Below are positions 7,323 through 15,820 of a stretch of 64,000 nt of DNA, piece by piece. A model generated the notes under the pieces. The model did no database searches, was not told the DNA's origin, and saw only the letters and a program-made list of their open reading frames with translations. Each line of letters opens with the position of its first letter. The stretch's first letter is position 1. The stretch is from Rhizobium sp. ARZ01. GTDB taxonomy: Bacteria; Pseudomonadota; Alphaproteobacteria; Rhizobiales; Rhizobiaceae. Both the position numbers and the translations under genes were made by a program. Location of the stretch: the NCBI RefSeq assembly GCF_014851675.1, contig NZ_JACVAE010000004.1, positions 248,001 to 312,000 of the forward strand. Direction: 5' to 3'.

Positions 7323-8276
7323 ATGTCATCGAAAACCGTTGACAAACAGCGAAACATCCAAAGAGAGGTTGCCGCCGCGGAGAAGCAAGAAACGCAGGAA
7401 TCGACCGGCCCAATGCAGGCGGGTGCGCGTCGTTATCCCGAGCCGCCGTATCCCAAGGTTCACCAAGACAAGCCAGGGTCCGAGGCCGCACTTCCTCTCG
7501 CACCCATGTTCGACGCTCCATTCTACAAGGGCTCTGACAAGCTCAAGGGTAAGGTGGCACTGATAACTGGCGGAGATTCCGGAATTGGTAGGTCGGTCGC
7601 GATCCTCTTTGCTCGTGAAGGCGCTAACGTGGCGATCGCTCACCTAGCCGAAGATCGGGACGCTGAGGACACAAAAGAGGCGGTGGAGAGGGAAGGGCGG
7701 CGCTGCCTAATCATCCGCGGCGACGTCAAGGATGCTGCCTTTTGCCGCAAGGCCGTGGAGATGACAGTGACTGAGTTCAACTGCCTGGATATCCTGGTCA
7801 ACAATGCCGCTTTTCAGGTTCACGCCAAGAACATAGAAGACCTGAGCGACAATCACTTCGACGAGACCTTGAAGACAAACCTCTATGGCTATTTCTACAT
7901 GGCCAAAGCGGCAATTCCTCACCTCAAGAACGGCTCTGCGATTGTGAACACTGGATCGGTTACCGGACTGGATGGGTCCAAAGAACTGCTGGACTACTCG
8001 ATGACGAAGGGCGGGATACACGCATTCACACGAGCGCTGGCAGCCCAGCTTATACCCAAGGGCATAAGGGTCAATGCCGTTGCCCCTGGCCCGGTATGGA
8101 CACCGCTCAATCCTTCGGACAAGCAGCCCATAGACGTGGAGGAATTCGGCTCGAAGACACCCATGAAGCGAGCCGCGCAGCCAGAAGAGATTGCCCCAGC
8201 TTACGTCTTTCTGGCTTCGCCCCAGATGTCGAGCTACATCACCGGTGAAATCCTGCCAATTGTGGGCGGATACTGA
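7323..8276 (+). CDS. YghA/GSP39-type short-chain dehydrogenase
   Basis: A 317-residue SDR oxidoreductase of the YghA/general stress protein 39 group, which has a Pro-rich N-terminal extension (about 75 residues) before the Rossmann fold. The NADP-binding TGGDSGIGR motif is near residue 83. NNAAFQ follows, and the catalytic Ser (TGSVTG) and YSMTK tetrad members are in place. The C-terminal INPVGG-type end (EILPIVGGY) is intact. The ATG at 7323 is selected because GGAGGAGGG lies just before it; the open frame continues upstream without a ribosome-binding site. An exact EcfG promoter drives it. Substrates of this group are unknown; members are induced by heat, salt and starvation. Confidence 0.92.
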   Translation: MSSKTVDKQRNIQREVAAAEKQETQESTGPMQAGARRYPEPPYPKVHQDKPGSEAALPLAPMFDAPFYKGSDKLKGKVALITGGDSGIGRSVAILFAREGANVAIAHLAEDRDAEDTKEAVEREGRRCLIIRGDVKDAAFCRKAVEMTVTEFNCLDILVNNAAFQVHAKNIEDLSDNHFDETLKTNLYGYFYMAKAAIPHLKNGSAIVNTGSVTGLDGSKELLDYSMTKGGIHAFTRALAAQLIPKGIRVNAVAPGPVWTPLNPSDKQPIDVEEFGSKTPMKRAAQPEEIAPAYVFLASPQMSSYITGEILPIVGGY

Positions 8277-8393
8277 ACCGTTATCGCTTGATTGAGACCC
8301 CGGCTACCGAACGGACCAGCGCTCAATATCGCAACCGACCTCCTGTGCTCGCTTCCGCGCAGTCAGGCGAAATCCGCTACATCGTCGTCTCAG

Positions 8394-8857
8394 CTACACC
8401 TTGTAGCGTTCTGCCTCTCGAAGAAGCGAAATGAGTTCTGGTTCATCCACGAGCAGCGCGGCCTCCTTTGGATGGAGCCACTGTCTCAGGCGCTGGTGCC
8501 GCTCTTTCCAACGCGAATGTGTTTTCTTTGCCTTTAGCGGATAGACGATCACCCGGACCGGGATAAAGAAGCGATCCGTCCTCTTCCAGTAGAAGTAACT
8601 GCCAATAGCTTTGCTGGCGATCTTTCCGTTAACGCCCGCCTCTTCCCATGCCTCAACGCGCGTGCCGCCTCACGATCGCTTTTGCCATTGATTCCCCAGC
8701 CTTTGGGGAGCGTAAATCGCCGTGTCTGGCGGGTCGTGATAAGCATAACTTCCATGTTGCCCGCTTTGTCGATGCGGTAGGGCAGCGCTCCAACCTGCTT
8801 TAGAACTACGCCATTTTCAGCGGCACGCTCCCTCCGCCGGTTCTTGCTCTCGCCCAT
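8394..8857 (-). pseudogene. NUDIX hydrolase, frameshifted
   Basis: Read from ATG 8857 (GAGGAG seven bases upstream), the frame encodes a NUDIX domain of the short diphosphoinositol-polyphosphate type: basic leader, GALPYR, FTLPKGWGINGKSDREAAR. Within the Nudix box the frame breaks. The missing REUxEExGU half (EAWEEAGV) and the rest of the fold, through KPKEAALL-like residues to the TAG at 8396-8394, continue in another frame. One single-base change around 8660-8670 would restore the gene. Such enzymes hydrolyse diphosphoinositol or nucleotide polyphosphates. A weak EcfG-like element (GGAAC at 8948-8944, 15-base spacer, TGTT) lies upstream. Confidence 0.8.
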
Positions 8858-8894
8858 GTTCATGCTCCTCGGATCCGCATGGCCACAGAAACGC

Positions 8895-9802
8895 TCAAGG
8901 TCGGACGTCTCCATATTCGCCGATAACAACAGCGTCCTTTTTGGTTCCGGCGACACCGCCGATCCAGGCGGCAATCGCTCCTATTGCGAGGGAGATGAAT
9001 GCGAAGATCGAAGCCGTTGCAAGCGCAGTAGTTGCAATCGCTGCGGTCTCGATAGCCTTCTGTTTGGCCAGGTCTACGGCAGACCGATAGTCTTGCTCGT
9101 ACCGCTGCACCTGGCTGCGCGCCTGATCGATCGGGATGTTCTGCGCGCGGGCGAGTGCATCTGCGGCGCGGTTGCGTGCGTCTGCAGCGGTCGCTTCGTC
9201 GCCAGTCACAGTCGCTCTTACGGCCGCAACGGCTGCAGAACGAAGTGCTTCAGGATCTGTTCCACCGCTTGCTTCCCGTATCTGTCGCTCAATGGCAGAA
9301 AATGGATCCGCTGCAGTTGCCAAGGCCGGCGCGGCGGATGTCGCGACGGCAGTGACAGTCTGACCCGCACGCTCACGACGCTGGAAAGGCTACTAAACGC
9401 TCCACTGAGCCGGCCGCCGGCCGATGTTGTCAGAAGGTACACGATGAAGAGCGTTGTCACGGCCCAAGTTGTGAGGCCATGGAATCCACCAGTCGATGAA
9501 CTGGGACGGCCCGACATGCGGCTTGCGACGTAGCCACCGCAGAACGAGGCGAGCAGTCCGGAAACGACGAACCAAACGCCGCCTACGACCGAAAATGTGC
9601 TGGCGTCCGGATTATCCGCTCTTGCAGGATCCAAGACCGCCATGCCAATTCCGACCCCCAGCAGATTGAGAAGAAATTGCGTTGAGAGCGCGATTGGGAC
9701 ACCGGCAAAGATCGCACCCCATGAAACTTGATTCAGGCCGGAAGAGGCGAGTGGGTCAACATACACCTCGCGTTCGCTACCCATTGTGAGAGTTTCTGTC
9801 AT
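8895..9802 (-). pseudogene. PhnA-like polytopic membrane protein, single frameshift
   Basis: The first part (from ATG 9802, GGAGG eight bases upstream) carries three membrane segments (WGAIFAGVPIALSTQFLL, VVGGVWFVVSGLLASFCGG, TTWAVTTLFIVYLL). After residue 140 or so it degenerates into Arg/Pro-rich nonsense. The true continuation (QTVTAVATSAAPALATAAD, a helical linker and a final membrane helix IFAFISLAIGAIAAWIGG) is in another frame, ending at 8895. A one-base deletion near 9382 explains it. Homologues are annotated PhnA-like in rhizobia and have no known function. Confidence 0.75.
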
Positions 9803-9900
9803 TTGATGAGCCTCCGAAAACTGTAGCACCTGATGCCAAAGCAATGCCGCGCGCCACGAATTTAGCGCGCGCTTTGGTTCGTTGCCCGAGGTTACTTACC

Positions 9901-10081
9901 TCAGGCCCTACCACCCTTCTTGCCGGCCTCGGCGGCGCGCTCTGGGTCGTTCTTAAAATTGCCCCCAGACTCCTTTCCGCCTTTTGAGGCGACGTCACGC
10001 CGCTTGTCTTGAGCCGCGCTTCGAAGCGTCGCCCCGCCCGTCCTTCCGGGTGTTGCGGTCACCTTTGTTCTGTTCCGGCAT
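9901..10081 (-). pseudogene. KGG-motif general stress protein, frameshifted
   Basis: The start MPEQNKGDRNTRKDGRGD (ATG 10081, GGAGAA upstream) and the conserved KGG repeats (RRDVASKGGKESGGNFKN, then AAEAGKKGG and the stop at 9903-9901) are both clear but in different frames; a single-base shift near 10030 is required. KGG proteins (GsiB/ConE-like) are small hydrophilic stress proteins. The promoter upstream is still an exact EcfG-type site, so the transcript may persist while the protein is lost. Confidence 0.75.
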
Positions 10082-10125
10082 TTTCATTCTCCATTGAGTG
10101 AGGTTGCCTGAGCAGGTTTGCTTCT

Positions 10126-10150
10126 AACGGCTCGATAGGAACACTGTTCC
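10126..10150 (-). promoter_or_regulatory. EcfG/RpoE2-type promoter for the KGG gene
   Basis: Minus strand: exact GGAAC (10150-10146), 16-base spacer, CGTT (10129-10126). Confidence 0.75.
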
Positions 10151-10339
10151 ATGTATCTGTGAGTTATTGGGTCGATGGCTTTTTCAGGTTCTCGGTAACA
10201 TTCCATGCCGCTGGCAATTTCCGATGCTTGGGACTCGGCAAGGCACGGGCTAGGTGTCCCTACTCCAAGCCGGGCTTGTCGGATCATGGTGCGACAAGCT
10301 CGGCCGTGACGGGGAGGGTGGCCCGGTTTTGGAGGTGGA
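10151..10339. other. Intergenic stretch
   Basis: Upstream region of the DUF6766 remnant. No GGAAC-type promoter is visible here; nothing else recognised. Confidence 0.4.
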
Positions 10340-10729
10340 ATGATGAAGTCGCAGTCGATTTGGCGCGCCTATCGTTATGGGTGGGGGGACTCTTGCCTTC
10401 TTCCTCATTACTTTGGGTGGGCACTGGGGTATTTGGCTGGTTTGCATACGTGTAAGAGCAGCGGGCGCAGACGTTACTGGCTATCTACCTGAGATGTCGC
10501 GCGACATACTGGAAAACTGGCAATCAGAGTTCCTGCAACTGCTGTGCAGGTCGGCGGTCTGGCCCTGTTGCTCTACGTCGGCTCGCCGCAATCTAAAGAA
10601 GGATCCGATCGGCTGGAAGCAAAGGTCGATCAGCTACTAAGGTTGGCCAGTCCCGAAAACGCAGTTCCAATCATCCGTGAGCTGGATACACGCTATGGCG
10701 GTTGGCATGCGGACGATCCGGGTGTTTAA
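10340..10729 (+). pseudogene. DUF6766 membrane protein, multiply frameshifted
   Basis: Fragments of a DUF6766-type protein lie in three frames in the right order: a start MKSQSIWRAYRYG (ATG 10343, GGAGG upstream), a membrane helix LAFFLITLGGHW, then FGWFAYV, then the family core LENWQSEFLQL, and finally VGGLALLLYVGSPQSKEGSDRLEAKVD to the stop at 10729. At least three frameshifts are needed. The order and spacing of the pieces make the identification firm and the loss of function certain. Confidence 0.75.
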
Positions 10730-10798
10730 AGGCAGAGATCGCAGCAGCCGGATCAATCGCGATCGTAGGGGGGGACACTATTGCATCGGCGATTATCC

Positions 10799-10834
10799 AA
10801 AAAAATGCGGCGGGAAATTCCGAATTTCCCGCCG
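10799..10834 (-). terminator. Rho-independent terminator of the PRC-barrel gene
   Basis: Perfect 12-base stem (CGGCGGGAAATT) with a three-base loop at 10808-10834. On the minus strand it is followed by seven T (10805-10799). It lies just after the PRC-barrel stop codon. Confidence 0.85.
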
Positions 10835-10845
10835 CCATTGCTTGT

Positions 10846-11241
10846 TCAAATCGCTGGCCGTGCCACGCCGTAATAGTGGTCGATACTGCGACTGTACTCG
10901 GGACTTGACCAGTCAGGACTGGTCCTCTCGTCAAAGGAGGGCGCGCCCTCTAGTTGCTCCTTGTTGAGATCAACAACATAGCCCTCTTCGCTCTCGTCAT
11001 ATTCCAGCATGTCCCATGGCACCGGATGATAACTTTCGCCCATCCCGAGGAAGCCACCAAACGACATTACGGCATAGGCGACCTCGCCGGACCTTTTGTC
11101 GAGCATGACGTCGTAGACCGTTCCAAGGGACTCCCCTTGACGGTTGTAGACATTCGTCCCCTCGACCTTACTGGCGGCTATGAGGTTGCTGGTTTCGTTC
11201 GTTGCGACGTCGCCCGTGCGCGAGGCATCATAGTCAGTCAT
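10846..11241 (-). CDS. PRC-barrel domain stress protein
   Basis: A 131-residue protein. Residues 20-100 form a PRC-barrel (ASKVEGTNVYNRQGESLGTVYDVMLDKRSGEVAYAVMS in two pieces, then the YHPVPWDMLEYD strand), a small beta-barrel found in RNA-processing and photosynthetic assembly proteins. The C-terminal tail is acidic and Tyr/Ser-rich. Stand-alone cytosolic copies are frequent in rhizobial stress clusters; no catalytic role is known. GGAGAA precedes ATG 11241. It has its own near-consensus EcfG promoter and a strong terminator, so it is monocistronic. Confidence 0.88.
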   Translation of the reverse strand: MTDYDASRTGDVATNETSNLIAASKVEGTNVYNRQGESLGTVYDVMLDKRSGEVAYAVMSFGGFLGMGESYHPVPWDMLEYDESEEGYVVDLNKEQLEGAPSFDERTSPDWSSPEYSRSIDHYYGVARPAI

Positions 11242-11290
11242 TGAAATTCTCCTTATCGCTCTGCACCCTTTTCAATCAGGGTCTGCTACT

Positions 11291-11315
11291 AACAGGCACA
11301 TGCTGGGTTGGTTCC
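11291..11315 (-). promoter_or_regulatory. Probable EcfG-type promoter (one mismatch)
   Basis: Minus strand: GGAAC (11315-11311), 16-base spacer, TGTT (11294-11291), upstream of the PRC-barrel gene. Confidence 0.65.
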
Positions 11316-11394
11316 CATCGACCTTCCGTGAAATCGCCAGCGGCGATTGTCGCGTCGAAAACTCTCTCCAGTCATGGCGGGGATCCTTCTGGAC

Positions 11395-11419
11395 GGAACT
11401 TCTGGTAATCAGGAGGGTT
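11395..11419 (+). promoter_or_regulatory. Probable EcfG-type promoter (one mismatch)
   Basis: GGAAC (11395-11399), 16-base spacer, GGTT (11416-11419), 23 bases before the glycine-zipper gene. It is divergent from the PRC-barrel promoter 80 bases away. Confidence 0.6.
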
Positions 11420-11442
11420 TCTCCGCAAAGGGAGGAACGGCA

Positions 11443-11697
11443 ATGACGAGAATGATCGCTCTACTCGCGCTGCTCGGGGCAACCGGCTCTGGATGTACCG
11501 CAACTGAACAGGGGGCGGGCATTGGCGCTGCGAGTGGTGCCGTAATCGGCGGTGCCATTACCAATGATGTCAGAGGCGCGGCGGTTGGTGCCGCTATTGG
11601 TGGCGTATCGGGCGCTGCGATTGGTAGCGTCGCTGGCCAGTCTGGGAGCTGCTACTATCGAGATGCATACGGTCGCCGCTTTGTCGCCGCCTGCTGA
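11443..11697 (+). CDS. Glycine-zipper lipoprotein-like protein
   Basis: An 84-residue exported protein. A short signal peptide (MTRMIALLALLGATGSGC) ends at Cys18, which could be lipidated although the residues before it do not fit the lipobox well. Then come two glycine-zipper repeats (GAGIGAASGAVIGGAI and AVGAAIGGVSGAAIGSVAG) able to pack into or across a membrane, and a short C-terminal YRDAYGRRF segment. Relatives are annotated as YMGG-like or 17-kDa surface antigen-like outer-membrane lipoproteins. GGAGG precedes the ATG at 11443. Confidence 0.75.
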   Translation: MTRMIALLALLGATGSGCTATEQGAGIGAASGAVIGGAITNDVRGAAVGAAIGGVSGAAIGSVAGQSGSCYYRDAYGRRFVAAC

Positions 11698-11712
11698 ACG
11701 CGGGAGGCAGAA

Positions 11713-11868
11713 ATGACATTCCCCGATGATATAATATCGATGCGGCCATAGCGGAGTTCGCTGCAGAACGTCAGATCAGCCGAGAAAGGCCTCGTCCTTC
11801 GTGATTAGTTTGAAGAAAATGGCTATCTCGCGGTGGAACCAACCGAGGTTAGAGCTGGACACGACTGA
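11713..11868 (+). pseudogene. Possible decayed small ribbon-helix-helix-like protein
   Basis: After GGAGGCAGAA, ATG 11713 opens MTFPDD. Coding-like text continues across frames as IDAAIAEFAAERQISRE and then FEENGYLAVEPTEVRAGHD, ending at TGA 11866-11868. Reassembled, this resembles short rhizobial RHH-like proteins of about 50 residues (an E-R-Q-x-S-R turn and a DW-x-GYL-type end). Two or more frameshifts and an in-frame stop are needed. Tentative. Confidence 0.4.
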
Positions 11869-12158
11869 CCAGGGCGCTGAGGACCGAAGCGCGATCATGG
11901 ATCAGGGGCGGTGATACGCTGCACAGACCCGCATCTAACCTTCAGAGCTGGCCGCTTTCGTCAGCCTTCCAACGCGTGCATCTCGCCCAAACGGCCTGGG
12001 CTCCAGAGCTCACATCGGTAGTCCTCGAGGGCGCAACGATCTATCTCGATCACGTGCACAGACCAGGAATCAGCGGAACAGCCGTGGTCGATGGTCGGCG
12101 GCTTCCTGGCATCGGCGCCACGATCGTAGATTCGTGAAGTTTACGATGCCGTCCACCT
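11869..12158. other. Gene-free stretch between the stress and polyol regions
   Basis: About 290 bases with no supported gene, promoter or hairpin. Confidence 0.45.
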
Positions 12159-12938
12159 TCATCGCGTTATGATGATATCGATGTTTCCGGCGGCCGCTTC
12201 GATCGCCTGTCCTATATTGGCAGGAGGGGGAGTATTCGATACGAGCCGACTCACACGATCCCAGCCTGAAACCTCAAAGATCCCGCGCTTATTGAATTTG
12301 GAGGCGTCGGCAAGAACCGTGACTGTTTCAACCCGCTCAATCATAGCTCGCGCAATCTGCGTTTCAGCTTCGTCAAAATCAAGCAGTCCGGTGTTGTCGA
12401 TTGCGCCGACAGTCAGGAAAGCGTGCCGAGCGCGAAACCGTGAGATTTGCTCCACGGCCAACGCGCCAATCGTCTCAGATGCATCGGGACTGAAGGCGCC
12501 GCCGATGAGAAAAACTTTGTTTTCGCCGCCCGCAGTAATCGTTGCAGCAATGCGGGTGCTGTTGGTGATGACTGTCAACCCTGATAGGCTGGCGATCGCC
12601 TCGGAAAACAGCAACGTGGTCGTTCCGGTATCTATGAAAAGGCTGTCGCCCGGCGAAAGCAGGCTTGCCGCTGCATGAGCAATCTGTCGTTTTGCCGCAA
12701 GGTTTTCAGCCATTCGTGTAGCGAATGGTCCTTCTCCGGCGGCTTCGGCAGCTGCCGCTGAGCGCAGCTTGGCGCCTCCGTGGAACTTTTGCAGTCGCCC
12801 TTGATCGCCGAGCGCGACCAGATCGCGCCTGATCGTTTCCCGGGAGACCTTAAGTTCATCCGCCAATTGTTCGACGCTGACCTCACCGCGCCGCGCGACG
12901 AGGTGGATGATTTCTTCGTGACGTTCGTGGGGACGCAC
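12159..12938 (-). CDS. DeoR/GlpR-family transcriptional repressor
   Basis: A 259-residue DeoR-family regulator. The N-terminal winged helix-turn-helix has the family signature RHEEIIHLVARRGEVSVEQLADELKVSRETIRRDL in two halves (residues 4-38), followed by the FHGGA hinge. The C-terminal DeoRC sensor domain (DTGTTTL, NSTRIAA, GGAFSP, FLTVGAID) binds phosphorylated sugars. The GTG at 12938 gives normal family length; the open frame upstream to 13112 adds an unlikely leader. It is divergent from an operon with an FGGY kinase and FAD dehydrogenases, so the inducer is probably the phosphorylated product of that kinase. Confidence 0.88.
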   Translation of the reverse strand: MRPHERHEEIIHLVARRGEVSVEQLADELKVSRETIRRDLVALGDQGRLQKFHGGAKLRSAAAAEAAGEGPFATRMAENLAAKRQIAHAAASLLSPGDSLFIDTGTTTLLFSEAIASLSGLTVITNSTRIAATITAGGENKVFLIGGAFSPDASETIGALAVEQISRFRARHAFLTVGAIDNTGLLDFDEAETQIARAMIERVETVTVLADASKFNKRGIFEVSGWDRVSRLVSNTPPPANIGQAIEAAAGNIDIIITR

Positions 12939-13120
12939 TGATGACCCTTTCGGTTCCGGCTCATGGAATGTGTAGGATTCTGACCGATCGGGCAATATTT
13001 CACGAGGTGGTTCCACAAAATTTGGGCCCAACGGTCGCCATCTAGACAGGATCCGCATGAAAAATCGCGAAATTACAGCAACCACAGCGCGGCTATTTTT
13101 ACCGATGTGCAAAAACCGTC

Positions 13121-13135
13121 TTTACTTTCTGTAAA
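13121..13135. promoter_or_regulatory. Candidate DeoR operator
   Basis: TTTAC-5-GTAAA inverted repeat in the AT-rich divergent region between the DeoR-type gene and the operon starting at 13188. Its position suits a repressor site; binding is inferred. Confidence 0.4.
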
Positions 13136-13187
13136 TAAAATTGTTACCGTTCAGTCATAAAACGACCGAATGGTAGGAAAAATTGTT

Positions 13188-14597
13188 GTGATCACACAGC
13201 GATGCCCCCCTCAATCCGAAACTTTTGATGTCGCCGTCATCGGCGCGGGTGTCGTCGGTTGTGCGGTGGCGCGCAGATTCGCTCTCGCTGGTGCGAGGGT
13301 GATCGTGATCGAGAAGGGAGCCGACATCCTGTCGGGCGCGTCGAAGGCCAATAGTGCTATTCTGCACACAGGTTTCGATGCCCCTAAAAACAGTCTCGAA
13401 CTCGAGCTGGTCCAGGCCGGGCGACGGGAATATCTCGAAATTTGCGCGAGCATGAACCTTCCTCTGGTCGAAACCGGAGCGCTCGTATGCGCCTGGACAA
13501 AGGACGAAGCGGCAAAGCTCGAGGGTATCGCCGAGCAAGGCCTGGCCAACGGTGTCAGCACGGTTCGATTGCTGACTGCCCTTGAAGCCCGCGCTATCGA
13601 ACCGGGTTTGTCCGAAAGCATCGTCGCTGCGCTCCATGTGCCCGATGAACATGTCGTCGACCCATGGTCAGCTCCCCTGGGTTATGTCAGCCAGGCCATG
13701 GCATTGGGCGCGCTTGTGTTGCGGCAGTGTGAGTTGCTCGGTGGCTCGTTCGACGGCGAATGGCGTCTCGATACCAGCAAGGGCGATGTGCGAGCAAAAT
13801 TCGTCATCAATGCGGCTGGCCTCTACGGTGACCACGTCGACGCGTGCCTCGGCTTCACGCCGGAATTCCAGATCAAGCCGCGTAAGGGCCAGTTCGTGGT
13901 CTTGGATAAGGCCGCTTCCCGGCAACTCAAGACAATCATCCTCCCTGTGCCGAACGAGATCACGAAAGGCGTTGTGGTCTGTCCAACAGCCTTCGGAAAC
14001 ATTCTCGTAGGGCCTACCGCCGAGGAGCAGGAGGATCGTGTCAGGGCGACCGTCGAACATGACACGCTCGCTGGGCTTGTTACGCACGGTGTGAAGCTTG
14101 TGCCGGGACTTGCCAATATTCCCGTCACGGCGGTTTACGCAGGGCTTCGTCCTGCTTCTGAGAAGAAGGAATACCGTGTCATCGACCGCCCCGAATCCCG
14201 AGCGATTACCTTGGGTGGCATTCGGTCTACGGGTTTGAGTGCAGCGCTCGGTCTCGCGCAGCACGCCCTCAAGCTTCACGGTGGGAGCGCACGCGGCGAG
14301 TTCGTCGAGAAAGTGGCTCCAACAATTCACATGCCAAACCTCGCAGAAACGCGAGCCAGGGATTGGCAGGCCGAAGGTCACGGCGAGATCATCTGTCATT
14401 GCGAAATGGTGACGCGTCGGGAAATCGAAGCCGCGCTCAATAGCGCACTCCCTCCGGGCGATTTCGGTGGACTGCGCCGACGCACTCGCGCTGGCATGGG
14501 CCGCTGCCAGGGTTTTTATTGCAATGCGCGGTTGGCCGAAATGAGTAAGGGATGCCTCGCCACGCCCTTGGCCGTTGATCAGGAAAACGGGCGATGA
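13188..14597 (+). CDS. GlpA/LhgO-like FAD dehydrogenase with BFD-type [2Fe-2S] domain
   Basis: About 469 residues. An N-terminal DAO-type FAD domain (DVAVIGAGVVGCAVARRFA, then EKGADILSGASKANSAILHTG in adjacent pieces) resembles glycerol-3-phosphate and 2-hydroxyglutarate dehydrogenases. The last 70 residues form a BFD-like domain with CHC, about 40 residues, then CQGFYC, which should hold a [2Fe-2S] cluster as in anaerobic GlpA. It probably oxidises a phosphorylated hydroxy compound and passes electrons to the membrane, perhaps with the next gene product. The GTG at 13188 has AGGAA upstream; ATG 13170 is an alternative without a ribosome-binding site. The stop overlaps the next start (ATGA). 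Confidence 0.8.
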   Translation: MITQRCPPQSETFDVAVIGAGVVGCAVARRFALAGARVIVIEKGADILSGASKANSAILHTGFDAPKNSLELELVQAGRREYLEICASMNLPLVETGALVCAWTKDEAAKLEGIAEQGLANGVSTVRLLTALEARAIEPGLSESIVAALHVPDEHVVDPWSAPLGYVSQAMALGALVLRQCELLGGSFDGEWRLDTSKGDVRAKFVINAAGLYGDHVDACLGFTPEFQIKPRKGQFVVLDKAASRQLKTIILPVPNEITKGVVVCPTAFGNILVGPTAEEQEDRVRATVEHDTLAGLVTHGVKLVPGLANIPVTAVYAGLRPASEKKEYRVIDRPESRAITLGGIRSTGLSAALGLAQHALKLHGGSARGEFVEKVAPTIHMPNLAETRARDWQAEGHGEIICHCEMVTRREIEAALNSALPPGDFGGLRRRTRAGMGRCQGFYCNARLAEMSKGCLATPLAVDQENGR

Positions 14598-15820
14598 GCC
14601 AGTCCCAGTCCGACATCGTCATCATTGGCGGCGGGCCGTCCGGCGTCGCTGCCGCGATCGCGATGCGAAAGGCGGGCGTCGGCAAGATTACGCTGCTCGA
14701 ACGTGAACAGTACCTTGGTGGAGCAACGCGTCACTGCAGTCATTCGCCGTTCGGAATGCTGGAATTCGGACGTGTCTACTTCGGCTCGGCGTACGGAAGG
14801 CGCCTCGAGAAGGAAGTCGCAAAATACGACATCGATCTGCGTTACGGCCACTCGGTCGTCCGCCTCGGTGAAGACGGTGGGTTGCTTGTGTCCAACCATG
14901 CCGGACTGGAAACGTTCATTGCCAAGCGCGTGCTGGTTACCACGGGCGTCCGTGAAACGACACGGGCGGCTCGTTTGGTGACCGGTGATCGGCCGGTTGG
15001 CATTCTCACGACCGGTACGCTTCAGGCGTATGTGGCGTTCCACAATTTGATGCCATTCAAGCGCCCTGTCATCGTTGGCTCTGAACTGGTGACATTGTCG
15101 GCCATCTGGACCTGCTTCAGCCACGGCGCGCGTCCTGTCGCCGTCCTCGAACCTCGCTCTCATTCTCTGGTCGGTGCACCGCTGGACTGGTTCCCAGCAA
15201 TGATGGGCATTCCGTTTCACCGTAGTGCGGAAATCGTCGATATCGTCGGGCGAGGGCGCGTGGAAGCCGTGAAAATCAGGCGCGGCAACGTCGTCGAAAC
15301 GCTCGAATGCGATGGAGTTCTCTTTACGGGACAGTTCACTCCGGAGGCGTCCCTGTTCCAGACCTCTGGTCTCACGGTCAATTGGGGAAGCGCCGGCCCG
15401 GCCGTCGATCAAGACGGACGCTGCGAGAACCCGCTCTACTTCGCCGCCGGAAACGTGCTGCGCGCGGTCGAAACAGGCGGGTGGGCTTTCAGGGAAGGCA
15501 GGGCGGTCGGGGAGGCTCTGGCAGAGGACATCTTGCGGAACCCATCTGCAGCAACCCCGGTCAAGGTCACGTATGACGAACCGATCAAGTTGGTCGTCCC
15601 CAACCTCATCCGCAACGGCGCGACGCTTCCCGGCGGTTTGAAGGACTTCCAATTGCGGTTTGCTCGCCGCACCCAGGGAACACTCACACTGAAAATCGAC
15701 GGCCGCGAGGTCTGGCATCGTCGTGCGACGTGGCGACCTGAGAACCGGATAACGGTCCGCAGGCCGGACAGTGTGACAAGCGCTCAGAACGTTCATTTCA
15801 GCTTTAGAGGGGAAGACTGA
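14594..15820 (+). CDS. FAD-dependent pyridine-nucleotide-type oxidoreductase
   Basis: A 408-residue flavoprotein. The first FAD motif is IVIIGGGPSGVAAAIAM (residues 8-24). It carries the substrate-loop TTGVRETTRAARLVTGDRP found in HcnB/GlpB-like oxidoreductases, but its second nucleotide-binding motif (PVIVGSELVTLSAIWTC) is degenerate. The C-terminus has an extra beta-rich segment of about 80 residues. It overlaps the previous gene by four bases and abuts the kinase gene, so it is part of a translationally coupled set. By analogy with GlpABC and with two-flavoprotein dehydrogenases (HcnB/HcnC, opine oxidases), the pair probably forms one dehydrogenase complex. Substrate unknown. Confidence 0.75.
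   Translation: MSQSQSDIVIIGGGPSGVAAAIAMRKAGVGKITLLEREQYLGGATRHCSHSPFGMLEFGRVYFGSAYGRRLEKEVAKYDIDLRYGHSVVRLGEDGGLLVSNHAGLETFIAKRVLVTTGVRETTRAARLVTGDRPVGILTTGTLQAYVAFHNLMPFKRPVIVGSELVTLSAIWTCFSHGARPVAVLEPRSHSLVGAPLDWFPAMMGIPFHRSAEIVDIVGRGRVEAVKIRRGNVVETLECDGVLFTGQFTPEASLFQTSGLTVNWGSAGPAVDQDGRCENPLYFAAGNVLRAVETGGWAFREGRAVGEALAEDILRNPSAATPVKVTYDEPIKLVVPNLIRNGATLPGGLKDFQLRFARRTQGTLTLKIDGREVWHRRATWRPENRITVRRPDSVTSAQNVHFSFRGED

Noticed and set aside
8925..8948. GGAAC-N15-TGTT element before the NUDIX pseudogene
   Set aside because: Wrong spacer length and one mismatch; only a possible eroded promoter.
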